DNA of 64,000 bases from Malaciobacter halophilus (GCF_002837275.1 NZ_NXIF01000005.1:1-64000), one strand, 5' to 3'; shown: positions 1 through 9,540, counted from the stretch's first letter. Notes: generated from the sequence alone by a model not told the origin. Program-made: numbers and translations.

Positions 1-1389
1 TATTACTCTTATGATAAACCTAAAAGAGCAGGTTTTAGATTTAAAATTATTAGTGAATTTGAGTATAAAAATATTTTTCCATTTGAGGGAATTTTATATG
101 GAGTAGCTTATGGAATAATTTTTTGTGCTTTTTTATACTATTTTATAATATATTTTTCAACTAGAAAAAATTACTTTTTATATTACTCTATAATGCAAAT
201 ATTTGTACTAGCATCTTTAATTGGTTTTGTCTATTTTAGCTTTAAAGCATATCCTACAAATAATGCTCAAGCAATTGTTGATATTTTTGAAAATATGAGT
301 TTTATTTTTACTCTATTATTTGCAAAAGAGATTTTAAAAACAGAAAAGAAGATGCCATATGCAAACTATTTATTATGTTTTTTTATAGGTATTAATATTA
401 TTGATATTTTTATAATCTTTTTTACTAAATATTCTATTTTATATGAATATATGCCTTTTTATATAATCTTTTTATTACCAACTATTTTAGGTATTGTTTC
501 AATAGTTAACAAAAATGAAAATACTATAATATATACAATTGGTTGGAGTTTTATGACTGTTTTTATATATTTGGCTGAAATGGAGTTAATTCCTTTAAGT
601 GGAATATATACAATACATATAGTTGCACCAATGGAGTCTTTAATTTTTAGTTTTGCATTAGCTTTTACTTTAAGAGCTATTGTAAATGAAAAGAATGAAA
701 AGGAAAAATTACTTATTCATAAAAGTAAATTAGCCTCTATGGGTGAGATGATAAATAATATTGCCCATCAATGGAGACAGCCTTTGACTCACTTAAGTTA
801 TATAAATATGAACCTACAAATGGCATTTTATGATAATCAACTAAATAAAGAATATCTAAATGAAAAAATAGAAGAATCAAATAATCAACTTGAGTTTATG
901 TCAAATACGATTGAGAGTTTAAGCGATTTTTATAAACCACAAAAACAAAAAGAGTATTTTTATATTTCAAGTGCTGTAAAACAAGCTATACAGATTATGA
1001 CTGTAGTTTTAAAAAAACATAAGATAAATCTTACATTAGAGGTTAAGAAAGATAGAAGAGTTTACTCTTATGAAAATGAGTATTCACAAGTAGTTTTAAA
1101 TCTAATAACAAATGCTAAAGATGTATTAGTTCAAAGAGAGATTAAACGTGCTAAAATAGAAATAGTTATTGATGTAAAAGCAAATTGTAGTATTACAACA
1201 GTTTGTGATAATGCAGGAGGAATTGATAGTAAAACTATTCAAAAGATATTTGAACCATATTTTACTACCAAAGAAAAAGGGAGTGGAATAGGGCTTTATA
1301 TGTCAAAAACAATAATCAACTCTCACTTTAAAGGAGATTTAAAAGTAACAAACACCAAAGAAGGTGCTTGTTTTTTTATTGAAGTTTAA
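1..1389 (+). CDS. Sensor histidine kinase, 7TM-type membrane sensor (5' end missing)
   Basis: The reading frame is open from base 1, so the true start lies outside the window and 462 codons are visible. About seven hydrophobic segments (bases 90-680) resemble the 7TMR-DISM sensor module. A short linker and a HisKA domain with the H-box IAHQWRQPL near base 760 follow, and then an HATPase domain with DNAGGID and the G2 box GSGIGLYMSK. It would autophosphorylate on the H-box histidine in response to an unknown signal. No response regulator is adjacent on the visible side. It is convergent with fecR, five bases away. The family is clear; ligand and partner are unknown. Confidence 0.9.
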   Translation, partial: YYSYDKPKRAGFRFKIISEFEYKNIFPFEGILYGVAYGIIFCAFLYYFIIYFSTRKNYFLYYSIMQIFVLASLIGFVYFSFKAYPTNNAQAIVDIFENMSFIFTLLFAKEILKTEKKMPYANYLLCFFIGINIIDIFIIFFTKYSILYEYMPFYIIFLLPTILGIVSIVNKNENTIIYTIGWSFMTVFIYLAEMELIPLSGIYTIHIVAPMESLIFSFALAFTLRAIVNEKNEKEKLLIHKSKLASMGEMINNIAHQWRQPLTHLSYINMNLQMAFYDNQLNKEYLNEKIEESNNQLEFMSNTIESLSDFYKPQKQKEYFYISSAVKQAIQIMTVVLKKHKINLTLEVKKDRRVYSYENEYSQVVLNLITNAKDVLVQREIKRAKIEIVIDVKANCSITTVCDNAGGIDSKTIQKIFEPYFTTKEKGSGIGLYMSKTIINSHFKGDLKVTNTKEGACFFIEV

Positions 1390-1394
1390 TTAAA

Positions 1395-2360
1395 CTATTT
1401 TGAAGAAATAGATATATTTTTTTTCTCTTTTTTTATCTTTATTGGGTAGATTTTTTCAAGTGCATATAAAAATTTATCAAACTCTTTAATTGGAAATTTA
1501 CCATCAATTTCATGTAAAGTATTTTCATATTTATCAAAAGTAGTCTTATAGTTATTGTATCTTGAAAATTCTTTAATTGCATCTATAATAGAAGTTTTAG
1601 AGAAGTATAAATATTCTTCTTTCCATGAAGCTATATATTTAGGTTGGATTTTTTTATTAACAAATATCTTGCCTTTTTGATTTACTTTTAAAGAATCTCC
1701 TTTTTCTAAAACAGCAATAATTTTTTCTTTATTGTAGTTATTTATATTTGAAATTTTAACAATACCTTCTTTTACTTTTATTTCAGTAAAATCACTTTCA
1801 GTACTTGATACTTCAAACATTGTTCCTATAACTTTTATTTGAGTATCTAAATTTTCTACAAAGAATGCTCTATTTTTATCTTTTTTAACATTAAAAAATG
1901 CTCTTCCTTTTAACAATTTAATTTTTCTAGAATCTTTGAAATAGGTTACTTTTAATTTAGTATTTACATCTAAGTTTACTATAGAGTTATCTGGTAAAAT
2001 GATATTTTTTAATATTTTATGTTTCGTACTATAATCTTTTGTATAAATAGGCATAAATTTTGTATATACACTAAAGTAAAGTATAATTAAAAGAGCTGCT
2101 GCTGCAAGTAAAGGCTTAAAACTTCTAAAAAGTTTCTCTCTTTTTATCTCTTTGTCTACTTCATCTGTCAATTTTTTTGTATAAGAAGATGGTATCTGCT
2201 TAAAACTATTTCTTAGAAATTTAATATTTTCATATTCTTTTTTATTTTCAAGCTCTTTTATCCATAAATTAAATCTTTGTTGTTCACTATTATTTAATCC
2301 TTCTTGTTCAAGGTTTAGCCAGTTTATAGCTTCTTCAATTATCTTTTCATTACTTTTCAA
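1395..2360 (-). CDS. FecR-type anti-sigma factor / sigma regulator
   Basis: This 321-residue protein has a cytoplasmic N-terminal segment of the FecR type (residues 8-45, including EEAINWLNLEQEG), one membrane helix at about residues 82-100 and a periplasmic FecR domain (about 105-210, with LLKGRAFFNVKKD). FecR proteins hold the cognate ECF sigma factor and release it when the periplasmic STN domain of a loaded TonB receptor signals. The start is TTG, overlapping the fecI stop as TTGA, which suggests translational coupling. The partner genes are the sigma factor directly upstream and the STN-containing receptor before that. The assignment is firm; the inducing substrate is unknown. Confidence 0.9.
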   Translation of the reverse strand: MKSNEKIIEEAINWLNLEQEGLNNSEQQRFNLWIKELENKKEYENIKFLRNSFKQIPSSYTKKLTDEVDKEIKREKLFRSFKPLLAAAALLIILYFSVYTKFMPIYTKDYSTKHKILKNIILPDNSIVNLDVNTKLKVTYFKDSRKIKLLKGRAFFNVKKDKNRAFFVENLDTQIKVIGTMFEVSSTESDFTEIKVKEGIVKISNINNYNKEKIIAVLEKGDSLKVNQKGKIFVNKKIQPKYIASWKEEYLYFSKTSIIDAIKEFSRYNNYKTTFDKYENTLHEIDGKFPIKEFDKFLYALEKIYPIKIKKEKKNISISSK

Positions 2361-2839
2361 GCTTTTTCTCCTTGGCCATTTTCAAGTCTATCTTTGATTT
2401 TAAGTGTTGCATTTGTAATGTGTTTTTCTACAGTACTAATATTTATATTCATTTTATGTGCAACTTCTTTTCTTGTAAAACCTTGAATTACATGAAGTGT
2501 AAAAGCTTGTTTACTTCTTTTAGGTAAGTTTTGAACTAAATCTAAAAGTTCAATATATTGAGTTTGTTTGTAAAAAAGTTCTTCAGGCTGTTGCTCTTTT
2601 GGAATTGTAAAATTTGCTTCTTCATAATCGATTTTAAAAAAATTTTTATTTTTTCTTGATTCATCTATTAAAAGATTTTTTGCCATTCTATAAAGATATG
2701 CTCGGTGATTTTTTATCTGATTTTTATCTTCTATCTCAATAATCCGTGCATATGATTCTTGTGTTATATCTTTTGCTTTTTCTTTATCTCCAGTAAGTTT
2801 TTGAACATAATTTAGAATTTCTTTATAATAGTCAATCAA
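2357..2839 (-). CDS. ECF RNA polymerase sigma factor, FecI-like
   Basis: The 160-residue protein has sigma region 2 (about residues 5-70, with DITQESYARI and HRAYLYRMAKNLLID) and region 4 (about 105-155, with LPKRSKQAFTLHVIQGFTRKEVA), the two-domain layout of extracytoplasmic-function sigma factors. The start is TTG behind an AAAAGG ribosome site. It overlaps fecR and lies 80 bases downstream of the TonB receptor, from which a hairpin terminator separates it. The context indicates iron-starvation signalling in which receptor, FecR and FecI form a surface-signalling cascade. A Fur-like sequence lies between the terminator and this gene, so iron may repress it separately. Confidence 0.9.
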   Translation of the reverse strand: MIDYYKEILNYVQKLTGDKEKAKDITQESYARIIEIEDKNQIKNHRAYLYRMAKNLLIDESRKNKNFFKIDYEEANFTIPKEQQPEELFYKQTQYIELLDLVQNLPKRSKQAFTLHVIQGFTRKEVAHKMNINISTVEKHITNATLKIKDRLENGQGEKA

Positions 2840-2866
2840 AAATATTTACCTTTTATTTTAATATAT

Positions 2867-2878
2867 ATTATCATAATC
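2867..2878 (-). promoter_or_regulatory. Possible Fur site upstream of fecI
   Basis: On the minus strand this reads GATTATGATAAT, two hexamers close to the GATAAT unit of a Fur box, 28 bases before the fecI start. The third hexamer of a full box is poorly conserved (ATATAT), so this is a weak match. It is supported mainly by the function of the gene behind it. Confidence 0.35.
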
Positions 2879-2883
2879 AATAT

Positions 2884-2918
2884 AAAATAGGGTTTAGTAC
2901 TATTTTAAACCCTATTTT
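2884..2918. terminator. Bidirectional terminator after the TonB receptor
   Basis: A perfect 13-base inverted repeat (AAAATAGGGTTTA / TAAACCCTATTTT) around a nine-base loop starts two bases after the receptor stop codon. Its arms supply T-runs on either strand. On the minus strand it should end the receptor transcript and uncouple it from fecIR. Confidence 0.75.
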
Positions 2919-2919
2919 T

Positions 2920-5265
2920 TTAGAATGTATATTTTAATTTAAAATTGAACCTTCTTGGTTCTCCATAGTTTACTCCAAAACTATGAACTGATGAATAATA
3001 TTTTTTGTCAAATAAGTTGTTGATATTTAATTGTCCTGATAAATTCTTTGTAAAGTTATACTCTCCAAATAAATTTGTAAGCATGTAAGCTTCTTGTCTT
3101 GCATCACCTTCAAAAGCAGCAGATTTCCAATTTACTCCACCACCTATACTAAATTTATCTTTGTAGTATTTAACATTTAATTTAAGTTGTTTATTTGGAT
3201 TACTTGTATTTATTTTATTATTTTGTGCATCTTCAAGTCTAAAATAAGAGTAGCCTAAAAGTAGTTGTATTGAATCTGTTAATTCCCCTGCAACTTCAAG
3301 TTCAACTCCTTTACTTGTTGAACCTTCAACTGCTTTATATGCTCTTTCTGCTGTACCTTGGATTACTCCATCTATTTGACCAATATTATCTTGTTCAATT
3401 CTAAATAAACTAATAGTAGTATTTAATTTATTATTTAAAAATGATGCTTTAGCTCCAATTTCATAATTTATTCCTTCAATAGGCTCAAGAAGTTTTGATT
3501 TTTGATTTCTTAAGTTTTGAACTTGAAATATTTTAGTATAGCTTCCATATAAAGAGTAAATATCATTAATATCATAAATAATACCTGCATACGGAATAAT
3601 CTCATTTTTATACTCTAAATCAATCTCACTTCTTCTTAATATTCCTTCTTCTTTATAATTAGCTAATCTTGCACCTAAAATAATTTTTAAGTTATCACTT
3701 AATGCTAACCTTGAAGCTGCATATAGTCCAGTTTGTGTAATTTTTGAGTCATCAAAGATATCAAAGTTATCCCAATCTGGTTCATCTGGTCTGTTATTAT
3801 TATAAATGTTTATAGATGGACCATCATAATTCCAAGCATATTTTGTGTAGTTTTTAGTTTTACTTATTGAGTATCCCATTAAAAATTCATGTTCTAAATT
3901 AAATAATTCAAAGGGTATTGAAGTATATATATCAAAACTGTCTGTTTTTGTTTCTCTTTTGGGATAATATGCTTGGACAAAATTTACAAGTCCTGCTCCA
4001 GTATTTTTATTTAATGCTTGATTTAGTGTCCCCCATACATCACCGTTTACTAAGGTGTTTTTTTCAGGCAAACTAAAATTTGTATGAGTATATGTGGCAT
4101 GAATTTTTATATCCTTCTTTAAATAGTGTTCTAATTCAATAAAATAAGACTTTTCAGTAGAATCCTTATATGTCCAATCACTTCCAAGCCAAGTTGATCT
4201 ATCTAAAGAAATTGTTTTTGAGCCATTACTAAAAGTAACTGGCAGTAATGACCTAATTGAATTATCTACTCGTGTATTAACATATGAACTTCCCAATGTA
4301 AGAAGTGTTTTGTCTGACAAATCAGCTTCGATTGTTCCAAATAGAACTTTTTTTTCTTCTTCTATTTCATCAATAAAAGAGTTTTCTTGTTCATATGAAG
4401 CAATGATTCTTCCTCTTAATGTTCCTTTATCGTTAAGTTTGGACATCAAATCAATTTGTGTTTTATATTTATCCCAACTTCCAGTTTCTAATGAAATAGA
4501 AGAATTAAAATTTTTGCTATAGGCTTTTTTTCTAACTAAGTTAATAGTTGCAGAAGGCTCTCCTGTACCAGAAAGAAGTCCTGTTGCACCTCTGACTATT
4601 TCAACTCTATCGTAGATTGATAAGTCTTGTGCTTTTGCAGTACCTCTATTTGGCATATATCTATTTATACCATTAACTTGAAAGTTTTTTATTTCAAAAC
4701 CCCTTGAGTAAAATGTTGGAGTTGAACCATTATTTTTATCATAAGATATTCCTGTGGCAATATCAGTAATATCTTCTAAATACTCAACCCCTAAATCATT
4801 TAATTGCTCATTTGTTAGAACAGAAATACTTTGAGGAGTATCTTTTATAGAAAGATTCATTTTAGTAGCACTATTCATATTTGCAATAGTATAAGAGTTA
4901 GATTTTTCAGTAACATTATAGATGTTTTCTACAATATTAACTTCGCCTAAACTACTCTTTTCATGTTTTGTAGTATTTTTTTCTTTTATGAAAATAGTAT
5001 CATTTTCGATTGTTGATTCAAGATTAGTTCCTTCAAGAAGTTTTTTAAGTGTCTTTTTTAAACCTTTAACATTTTCAATATTTTTTGCTTTTTTATTTTC
5101 AATTAGTCTACTATTAACAATATATGGAATATCTGCTTTTTTAGAGATAATTTCCATTGCTTCTTTAAGAGTTTTATTCTTAATCGTAAAAGTATTTGTT
5201 GCATGTAAATTTGTTAATAGCAATAATGCTAATCCTGGTGCAATAAAAGATTTTTTTATTGACAT
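2920..5265 (-). CDS. TonB-dependent siderophore receptor with N-terminal STN signalling domain
   Basis: The 781-residue protein has a signal peptide (about residues 1-22), an STN domain (about 24-98), a plug domain starting near KDTPQSISVLTNEQL with the typical RGFEI and VEIVRGATGLLSGTGEP motifs, and a long beta barrel ending in aromatic YTF, as expected for an outer-membrane barrel. It belongs to the FecA/FpvA-like ferric-siderophore transducer class: it imports the chelate using TonB energy and signals through the STN domain to FecR. A Fur-like box lies just upstream and fecIR downstream. The substrate cannot be read from the sequence. The ribosome site is AAGGAAATAGA before ATG. Confidence 0.93.
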   Translation of the reverse strand: MSIKKSFIAPGLALLLLTNLHATNTFTIKNKTLKEAMEIISKKADIPYIVNSRLIENKKAKNIENVKGLKKTLKKLLEGTNLESTIENDTIFIKEKNTTKHEKSSLGEVNIVENIYNVTEKSNSYTIANMNSATKMNLSIKDTPQSISVLTNEQLNDLGVEYLEDITDIATGISYDKNNGSTPTFYSRGFEIKNFQVNGINRYMPNRGTAKAQDLSIYDRVEIVRGATGLLSGTGEPSATINLVRKKAYSKNFNSSISLETGSWDKYKTQIDLMSKLNDKGTLRGRIIASYEQENSFIDEIEEEKKVLFGTIEADLSDKTLLTLGSSYVNTRVDNSIRSLLPVTFSNGSKTISLDRSTWLGSDWTYKDSTEKSYFIELEHYLKKDIKIHATYTHTNFSLPEKNTLVNGDVWGTLNQALNKNTGAGLVNFVQAYYPKRETKTDSFDIYTSIPFELFNLEHEFLMGYSISKTKNYTKYAWNYDGPSINIYNNNRPDEPDWDNFDIFDDSKITQTGLYAASRLALSDNLKIILGARLANYKEEGILRRSEIDLEYKNEIIPYAGIIYDINDIYSLYGSYTKIFQVQNLRNQKSKLLEPIEGINYEIGAKASFLNNKLNTTISLFRIEQDNIGQIDGVIQGTAERAYKAVEGSTSKGVELEVAGELTDSIQLLLGYSYFRLEDAQNNKINTSNPNKQLKLNVKYYKDKFSIGGGVNWKSAAFEGDARQEAYMLTNLFGEYNFTKNLSGQLNINNLFDKKYYSSVHSFGVNYGEPRRFNFKLKYTF

Positions 5266-5287
5266 TCTATTTCCTTGTATTTGATTT

Positions 5288-5302
5288 TGATAACCGTTAT
5301 CT
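5288..5302 (-). promoter_or_regulatory. Fur box in the leader of the TonB receptor gene
   Basis: TGATAACCGTTATCT matches the 7-1-7 form of the Fur consensus (TGATAAT N ATTATCA) at 12 of 14 positions and contains the perfect palindrome GATAACCGTTATC. It lies 23-37 bases before the receptor ATG, where a bound repressor would block transcription. The functional match with an iron receptor supports it. Confidence 0.65.
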
Positions 5303-5369
5303 AATATATTAAGACGATAATATTCAAAAAAACGGTAAAAAAATACAAAGAAATTTTGAAATTTATAGA

Positions 5370-6203
5370 TTAATACTCTCTTCCATAAAGTTCTGATGCT
5401 TCTTGGATTATTAAAAAAGCATCTTTGTCATATTTATTAATTATACTTTTTAAAAGTTGTAGTTTTGAAATATCAATAATAACTAAAATAAGAGTTTTAT
5501 TTTGTTGATGTTTCAAATTATATCCATAAAGTATAGTTCCATGTTCACCTAACTTTTCATCTATATGTTCAGATAATATCTTTACATTATTTGTTACTAT
5601 TGTTACTGATTTTTGAGCAGGTTTCCCTGAAAGTAAAATATCTATGATTCTTGAAGTAATATATACTCCAATAACACTAAATAGCGCTTTTTGTACATCA
5701 TTATAGACAAAAATAGAGCTAAACATTATTAGCGCATCAATGAAAAGAAGAATTTGAGAAGTTTTAAATCTACTATAATTTGCAAGAATTTCTGCAAGAA
5801 TTGTAGTTCCTCCTGTTGAAGATTTTCCAAGCATAATAAAGCCAACTCCTAAACCAACTAGTAAACCTCCAAAAATTGCAGCTAGTATAGTTTCATTTGT
5901 AACTGCATTTACATCTAAAAACTCTTTTAATATATCTGTAAAAAAAGAGATTAATGCAATACTTATTAAGGTTCTTATAACAAAACCTTTTCCAAAATAT
6001 TTCATTCCTATAAGTATAAGTGGTGCACTTACAATTGCAATCCAAAAGCCAAGAGTAATAGAAGGGAAAAGAGTATAAAAAAGTTGTGCTAAACCTACTC
6101 CTCCTCCTGTAATAATACTATTTGGACTTAAAAAAGCAACTGCTGAATAAGATATCATAAATGAACCAAAAGTAATAAAAAAAGCTTTTTTTATTAAATT
6201 CAT
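5370..6203 (-). CDS. YitT family membrane protein (DUF161 + DUF2179)
   Basis: The 277-residue protein starts with five or six membrane helices (residues 5-185) containing the glycine-rich NSIITGGGVGLAQLFY and GKSSTGGTTILAEI motifs typical of YitT proteins. It ends with a soluble DUF2179 domain (about 195-277). Members are conserved inner-membrane proteins of unknown transport role. It lies 105 bases upstream of the TonB receptor gene on the same strand and is divergent from the AraC-type gene. No iron-specific feature is visible, so a role in iron uptake would rest on position only. Confidence 0.85.
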   Translation of the reverse strand: MNLIKKAFFITFGSFMISYSAVAFLSPNSIITGGGVGLAQLFYTLFPSITLGFWIAIVSAPLILIGMKYFGKGFVIRTLISIALISFFTDILKEFLDVNAVTNETILAAIFGGLLVGLGVGFIMLGKSSTGGTTILAEILANYSRFKTSQILLFIDALIMFSSIFVYNDVQKALFSVIGVYITSRIIDILLSGKPAQKSVTIVTNNVKILSEHIDEKLGEHGTILYGYNLKHQQNKTLILVIIDISKLQLLKSIINKYDKDAFLIIQEASELYGREY

Positions 6204-6308
6204 AATACTCCTTAATTTTTTTGCAGATTATAGGTAAAAATAGATTTTTATTCTTCACTAAAATTGTCTATTTTATTATCTATTATTGCTTAAAATAATT
6301 TTATAAGA

Positions 6309-6314
6309 TATAAT
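6309..6314 (+). promoter_or_regulatory. -10 box placed for a leaderless transcript of the AraC-type gene
   Basis: TATAAT occupies -12 to -7 if transcription starts at base 6321, which is the A of the ATG. No Shine-Dalgarno sequence is visible in the 20 bases before that ATG. The mRNA may therefore be leaderless. Confidence 0.5.
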
Positions 6315-6320
6315 ATAAAA

Positions 6321-7160
6321 ATGAAAAAAGATACTCAAAAAAGACATAGTAAAATTGCAAATGATGTTATGCACTATATATATAAATATATAAACACTGA
6401 TATAAATTTAGATGAGTTAAGTATAAGTTTAAATATTAGTAAATTTCATATGCATAGAGTTTTTAAAGAAGAGTTTGAACAAAATATTTATCAAACAATA
6501 AAATCAATTAGATTACAAAAAGCAGTTAGCTTACTTCTTACAAATAAAAACTCAACATTAAGTGAAGTAGCAAGAGTTTGTGGTTATAGCTCGCAAGCAG
6601 CATTTATTAGAGTATTTAAAACTAAATATAATATGACACCTAAATATTATAGAAATGGTGGATATAAAGAGTTAATTAGTTTTAATTGCCTAAAAAAATT
6701 TAATCTAAAAGCAAAAATTGTAAAAATAGAGGAACAAAAAGCATACTATATAAGGCATAAAGGTGATAAAGAATCTTTTTGTAAGGCATGGGAAAAAATA
6801 GATACATGGCTTTTATTAAAAGGTTATAAAAAAGCTAAAAGAATTAATCTTTTTCATCATAATATTGCTATTGATTTACTTGATGATTCAAGATGTACAG
6901 CAGCAGTAATCTTAGATGAAAATATTAAAGATACAACTTTTGCTACTCTTACAATGCCAAGTGCAGTATTTGCAAAATTTACTTTCAATGGTAGTTATGA
7001 AGAGTTTAAAAGTTTTGTTATTTGGGTATATTTTGATTGGTTGATAAATAGTGGTTTTGAAGCTACAACTGAGCCTTCATTTGTAGTTTATAATAATACA
7101 AACTATTTAATAAATGAAGGCTGTTTAAATTTAGATTTTTATATATGTATTTGTATGTAA
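6321..7160 (+). CDS. AraC family transcriptional regulator with GyrI-like effector domain
   Basis: Residues 14-112 form a double helix-turn-helix AraC domain with LDELSISLNISKFHMHRVFK and the second-helix signature SEVARVCGYSSQAAFIRVFK. Residues about 125-279 resemble the GyrI/SbmC-like small-molecule-binding domain found in Rob- and BmrR-like regulators. The usual AraC order is reversed here, with DNA-binding first, as in Rob. It stands between YitT and the small exported protein and ends one base before the convergent gene. It may respond to a hydrophobic ligand; no target is evident. Confidence 0.88.
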   Translation: MKKDTQKRHSKIANDVMHYIYKYINTDINLDELSISLNISKFHMHRVFKEEFEQNIYQTIKSIRLQKAVSLLLTNKNSTLSEVARVCGYSSQAAFIRVFKTKYNMTPKYYRNGGYKELISFNCLKKFNLKAKIVKIEEQKAYYIRHKGDKESFCKAWEKIDTWLLLKGYKKAKRINLFHHNIAIDLLDDSRCTAAVILDENIKDTTFATLTMPSAVFAKFTFNGSYEEFKSFVIWVYFDWLINSGFEATTEPSFVVYNNTNYLINEGCLNLDFYICICM

Positions 7161-7646
7161 TTACTTTTTTAATTGTGCCATTAAGAGTTTTGTATTTTTT
7201 GCACTAAAATATAAAGCTAATGCAATAAATAAAAAACCAAGAGATAAAAGTATAATTAAAGGCATTCCTAACTCTTTACTTCTTTGTCTTGGTTGTGATA
7301 GTTTTTTACTAACTTCCTTAGAGGCTTTTACACTAAAGCCTTCAAGTGGGGCAATACCTGCTTTTACTATTTGGTGTCCTGGCCCTCCATCTAAAACTAC
7401 TTGATACTCTTCTTTTGGAATATCAAGAGTTATTTCACTCTCATCAGGAAGTCTTTTTTTAAATAAAATTTCTCCTGTTGCTAATGATTCAAGTCTTATC
7501 ATAGCACCTGCTGCTTTTTGGCCATTACTAAATTCACCTATAACTGTAATTGTATTATCTTCATTATCTAATACATTCATTAAAAGAGTATGTGCACTTA
7601 AGTTTGTTACTAAAAAAAGTGTTAAAAATATATATCTTAATTTCAT
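7161..7646 (-). CDS. Small exported protein with C-terminal membrane anchor, iron-linked operon
   Basis: I do not recognise a named family with certainty. The 161 residues comprise a signal peptide (1-18, cleavage predicted after LSA), a beta-rich periplasmic domain (about 19-105, with GEFSNGQKAAGAMIRLES) and one C-terminal helix (about 128-149). Cleavage would leave histidine (HTLLM) as the mature N terminus, a feature of NikM/DUF4198-like metal-uptake proteins and other histidine-brace proteins. It is the last gene of the Fur-box operon DUF3649-PepSY-this gene, ten bases after the PepSY gene. A metal-related role is plausible but inferred. Confidence 0.75.
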   Translation of the reverse strand: MKLRYIFLTLFLVTNLSAHTLLMNVLDNEDNTITVIGEFSNGQKAAGAMIRLESLATGEILFKKRLPDESEITLDIPKEEYQVVLDGGPGHQIVKAGIAPLEGFSVKASKEVSKKLSQPRQRSKELGMPLIILLSLGFLFIALALYFSAKNTKLLMAQLKK

Positions 7647-7655
7647 TGTTTTCCT

Positions 7656-9218
7656 TTATATTTTTGCTTTAAAAAATTTTTTTGCTTCAGTTCTATTATT
7701 TGGTAGTTTATAAGCTAATAGCATAAGTACTAACCCAAATAAAAACAAGGCTATATCAACATTTAAAATAGTATTCATTCCTAAAGTATATAAATCAAAA
7801 GGAGTGAAACCTACACTATAAAAATGCATGAATGGAGTAAATATAAAAAATAATGCTCCTATAAAAAGGAACTCTTTTGTTGCTTGATAAGAGCAAATTC
7901 TATAAAATGCCCAAGTAAGTGTTGCTAACCAAAATACAAAAAATAGTCCTTTTTGCCAAACAAGTCTATCTTGCATATCAAATGGCAAAATCCATTGAAG
8001 CAAGAAAATTAAACCAGTTGCTGGAATGACTCCAATCATTACTGCAAGAGAAAGTTTCCCAAACCAGTGATAAAAAGGGATTTTATGTTCATATCTTTTT
8101 GCTCTTTTTTCAAGCCAAAGCATCACACCAAAACCAATAGCAAGTCCACAAATAGCCATAAGAATTGCAATAAAAAAACGAGTAAAAACATCAACTCCAA
8201 AAAGTAAATGTAAAAAATACATACTATCTACAAATAGTTTTGACCAATGGGCATCTAAAACTTTAATATTTTCAATTAAACTTCCATCAACACCACTTAA
8301 AATAACAGTAGGGTCATTATATATTCCATTTAAAAATGGCATTTTAGGATTGTATCCTTCAAGTTCAACTTGTGCACTTGAATCTTTCCAGTTAATAAGT
8401 TTTATTTTATGGAAATTTACATCTGGATTAATTTGTTGTGCTTTTTTTATTAGTTCATTTATTGGAAGCATCTGTACTGTATCACCTTTTTTTTCAATTT
8501 TTTGTCTATCTGGATTTAGTACAGGTCTTATTAATCTACCTATTTGATGTGTTTCTCCTTGTGAACTAATATAAGCCATAGGTGCAGAGCCTGTATAACC
8601 AATATTCATAAGTGCACCTGTTAGTGTTACAATAATAAAAGGAGCAAATATCCAAGTGAAAATTTTTCTATGCCATTTTGAGAATTTACTTTGTTGATTT
8701 TTACCTTTGTTCTTATATTTGATAATATATACTTGTATTAAACCACCAATTGTTAAAAACATTACTCCAACAGCAACAAAACCAAAAAGTACATATCCAA
8801 AGGTTTTTAAAGGTCTTCCATAATGCATACTATTTAAAAACCAAGCAAGTTCAGAAATATCCTTTTCATCTTTTACTCTTTCCATAGTATTTGGATTAAA
8901 TACAACTGCTTGAGTAAATCTATGTCTAATTTTTAATGCAGGGTCACCTCTGTATCCTGGTAATTGAATAACTATATTATTTCTTGGAAATTCAGGGTCT
9001 GAAATAACTGGGTCAATCATAGCTGAATAGTTTATCTCTTTAATGTCAGCAGCTTGAAAATGTCGTGAAGGTTTTTCCCAAGTATTTATATATGGTAATA
9101 AAATTGCAAAAATCCCAAAAAATACAGCAACATACATAAATAATGAGAAACTAATCCCAACAGCTACATGAACTCTTTGTAATCTTTGTTTTAAAAGTTT
9201 TGAAGAATTATCACTCAT
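7656..9218 (-). CDS. PepSY-associated transmembrane protein, iron-uptake type
   Basis: The 520-residue protein has an N-terminal helix (about residues 20-42), a periplasmic PepSY region, further helices near residues 140-165 and 185-205, a second periplasmic segment and four to five C-terminal helices. This is the architecture of PepSY-TM proteins found with TonB receptors (PiuB-like), proposed to reduce or release siderophore-bound iron at the inner membrane. WHRKIFTWIFAPFIIVTLTGALMN is split here only for description; its WHRK and TGALMN parts are typical. It is two bases downstream of the DUF3649-like gene, under the same Fur box. Confidence 0.85.
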   Translation of the reverse strand: MSDNSSKLLKQRLQRVHVAVGISFSLFMYVAVFFGIFAILLPYINTWEKPSRHFQAADIKEINYSAMIDPVISDPEFPRNNIVIQLPGYRGDPALKIRHRFTQAVVFNPNTMERVKDEKDISELAWFLNSMHYGRPLKTFGYVLFGFVAVGVMFLTIGGLIQVYIIKYKNKGKNQQSKFSKWHRKIFTWIFAPFIIVTLTGALMNIGYTGSAPMAYISSQGETHQIGRLIRPVLNPDRQKIEKKGDTVQMLPINELIKKAQQINPDVNFHKIKLINWKDSSAQVELEGYNPKMPFLNGIYNDPTVILSGVDGSLIENIKVLDAHWSKLFVDSMYFLHLLFGVDVFTRFFIAILMAICGLAIGFGVMLWLEKRAKRYEHKIPFYHWFGKLSLAVMIGVIPATGLIFLLQWILPFDMQDRLVWQKGLFFVFWLATLTWAFYRICSYQATKEFLFIGALFFIFTPFMHFYSVGFTPFDLYTLGMNTILNVDIALFLFGLVLMLLAYKLPNNRTEAKKFFKAKI

Positions 9219-9219
9219 A

Positions 9220-9540
9220 TTAATTTCCTAAAATAAAAAATGCAATAGCTATTATAAAAATAATAGAAGGAATAAAAACTTTGTATAAAGCTATCATTTT
9301 AGTTGAAGATAAAGATATCCATAAAGCAGCAACTGCCCATGCTAGAGTATTAAACATCAATGGTATTATTATTGATTCTCCTGCAGTTCCTGGAAGTATG
9401 AATACAAGTAAGGTCATAGCTAGATAAGCAACTAGTAGACCACCAAATATCGAGCATATAGTCCTAAAAAGGCCAATTTTTTTTCCGCTTTTTTCAGGAG
9501 TGTTTAGTTTTTTAAGTATAGAAATTGATTTGTTATTCAA
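9220..9540 (-). CDS. Small membrane protein, DUF3649-like, first gene of the PepSY operon
   Basis: The 106-residue protein has a charged N-terminal 25 residues and three membrane helices (about 26-50, 55-77 and 84-104). Small three-helix proteins of the DUF3649/iron-uptake kind commonly accompany PepSY-TM genes, and this one is directly upstream of one. The start is TTG with AAAGGTG as ribosome site. The Fur box 23 bases upstream makes iron control likely. Family assignment rests on size, topology and context, not on a catalytic motif. Confidence 0.7.
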   Translation of the reverse strand: MNNKSISILKKLNTPEKSGKKIGLFRTICSIFGGLLVAYLAMTLLVFILPGTAGESIIIPLMFNTLAWAVAALWISLSSTKMIALYKVFIPSIIFIIAIAFFILGN

